Shown: positions 53,071 through 53,470 of the stretch, one piece after another | Position numbering within the stretch: position 1 is the first letter of the stretch | Layout: each line of letters begins with the position of its first letter | Origin: Streptomyces sp. ISL-36 | GTDB taxonomy: Bacteria; Actinomycetota; Actinomycetes; Streptomycetales; Streptomycetaceae | Assembly (NCBI RefSeq): GCF_018614205.1 | Contig: NZ_JAGGOS010000033.1 | Span: forward strand, 1 to 53,470 | Length of the DNA: 53,470 nucleotides | Direction of reading: 5' to 3' | Translations under genes and position numbers: made by a program | Notes under the pieces: model-generated | What the model was told of the DNA's origin: nothing | Databases searched by the model: none | The model's input: only the letters and a program-made list of their open reading frames with translations

Positions 53071-53470
53071 ATGAGCCCCTTTATCGGCTCCGCACCCCGT
53101 ACCGAGCAGTGGCGGCATCTGCACCTGGCCGTCGACGACGGCGTCGCCACCGTCACGCTCGCCCGCCCCGAGAAACTCAACGCGCTCACCTTCGGCGCCT
53201 ACGCCGACCTGCGCGACCTGCTCGCCGAACTCTCCCGGGAACGGGCCGTGCGCGCCCTCGTCCTCGGCGGAGAGGGACGGGGCTTCTGCTCGGGCGGCGA
53301 CGTGGACGAGATCATCGGCGCGACCCTGTCCATGGACACGGCGCAGCTGCTCGACTTCAACCGGATGACCGGACAGGTCGTCCGCGCGATCCGCGAATGT
53401 CCCTTCCCGGTGATCGCCGCCGTCCACGGCGTCGCCGCCGGCGCGGGAGCCGTCCTCGCCCTCGCCGCCG
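53071..53470 (+). CDS. Enoyl-CoA hydratase/isomerase family protein (3' end outside window)
   Basis: The first 133 residues of a crotonase-fold protein. The N-terminal LARPEKLNALTF, oxyanion-hole strand LGGEGRGFCSGGDVDE and the second oxyanion loop AAVHGVAAGAGAVLAL are all seen, as in enoyl-CoA hydratases and related enzymes. ATG 53071 follows AGGAGGGAGG. The window ends within the gene. Confidence 0.93.
   Translation, partial: MSPFIGSAPRTEQWRHLHLAVDDGVATVTLARPEKLNALTFGAYADLRDLLAELSRERAVRALVLGGEGRGFCSGGDVDEIIGATLSMDTAQLLDFNRMTGQVVRAIRECPFPVIAAVHGVAAGAGAVLALAA

Overview
The window is very GC-rich with strong third-position GC, GTG and TTG starts, GTGA/ATGA stop-start overlaps and AGGAGG-like ribosome sites. 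Together with the gene content (F420-type LLM oxidoreductase, ECF sigma factor with a CU044_5270-type partner, SepF paralogue, Hen1/Pnkp RNA repair, LAXTG-type sortase substrate) this points to a Streptomyces or close relative. No tRNA, rRNA, CRISPR array, insertion sequence or phage gene was recognised. All family calls come from reading the sequence, not from a database search.

Layout. 0.1-3.7 kb (minus): two small membrane proteins, a PLP-dependent cysteine-synthase-like enzyme and a translationally coupled MFS exporter. 3.8-7.1 kb: a doubly frameshifted Asp-box propeller gene, a hypothetical gene and a secreted alpha/beta hydrolase. 7.2-14.7 kb: accessory metabolism and regulation (aldo/keto reductase, DUF5937/ArsR-like regulator, DinB protein, DJ-1/PfpI protein, a decayed glyoxalase, YncE-like propeller, LysR regulator, glutathionyl-hydroquinone reductase). 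14.9-16.6 kb: ECF sigma factor and partner. 16.7-31.1 kb: a sugar or glycoside uptake and hydrolysis cluster: lipoprotein binding protein, GH20, GH1, TetR, GH3, SGNH hydrolase, a second paralogous TetR, and an ABC operon (permease, permease-ATPase fusion, ATPase). 31.2-32.0 kb: a deletion scar joining a truncated AraC-GyrI gene to an McrC remnant. 32.2-35.5 kb: aspartase, asparaginase and an Lrp/AsnC regulator. 35.7-39.1 kb: SepF paralogue, AAA ATPase, MazG-like hydrolase, DUF6099-like and small coil proteins. 39.3-41.2 kb: LLM oxidoreductase and homocysteine methyltransferase. 41.3-44.9 kb: a wall-anchored protein with a PD-(D/E)XK-like core, divergent from a protein with two internally duplicated domains. 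45.0-49.0 kb: Hen1-Pnkp. 49.2-53.5 kb: a repeat-bearing frameshifted gene, arginine deiminase, ornithine carbamoyltransferase, a HATPase protein and the 5' part of an enoyl-CoA hydratase.

How parts work together. Four near-identical inverted repeats, AAACCG-N9-CGGTTT, lie before the binding-protein gene, between GH20 and GH1, before GH3 and before the SGNH hydrolase gene. In three of them the repeat overlaps a TTGAC...TACGGT promoter, so these genes probably form one repressor-controlled regulon. The ABC operon has a different duplicated operator, next to the second TetR. Asparaginase and aspartase would convert asparagine to fumarate under the divergent Lrp/AsnC regulator. Hen1-Pnkp is a complete RNA end-healing, 2'-O-methylation and sealing pair.

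The window is unusually rich in tandem repeats, with units of 7 to 39 bp. Some are in-frame inside coding sequences of the glycoside cluster; others lie in leaders or spacers. A ten-copy 7-bp array sits exactly where one reading frame is broken.
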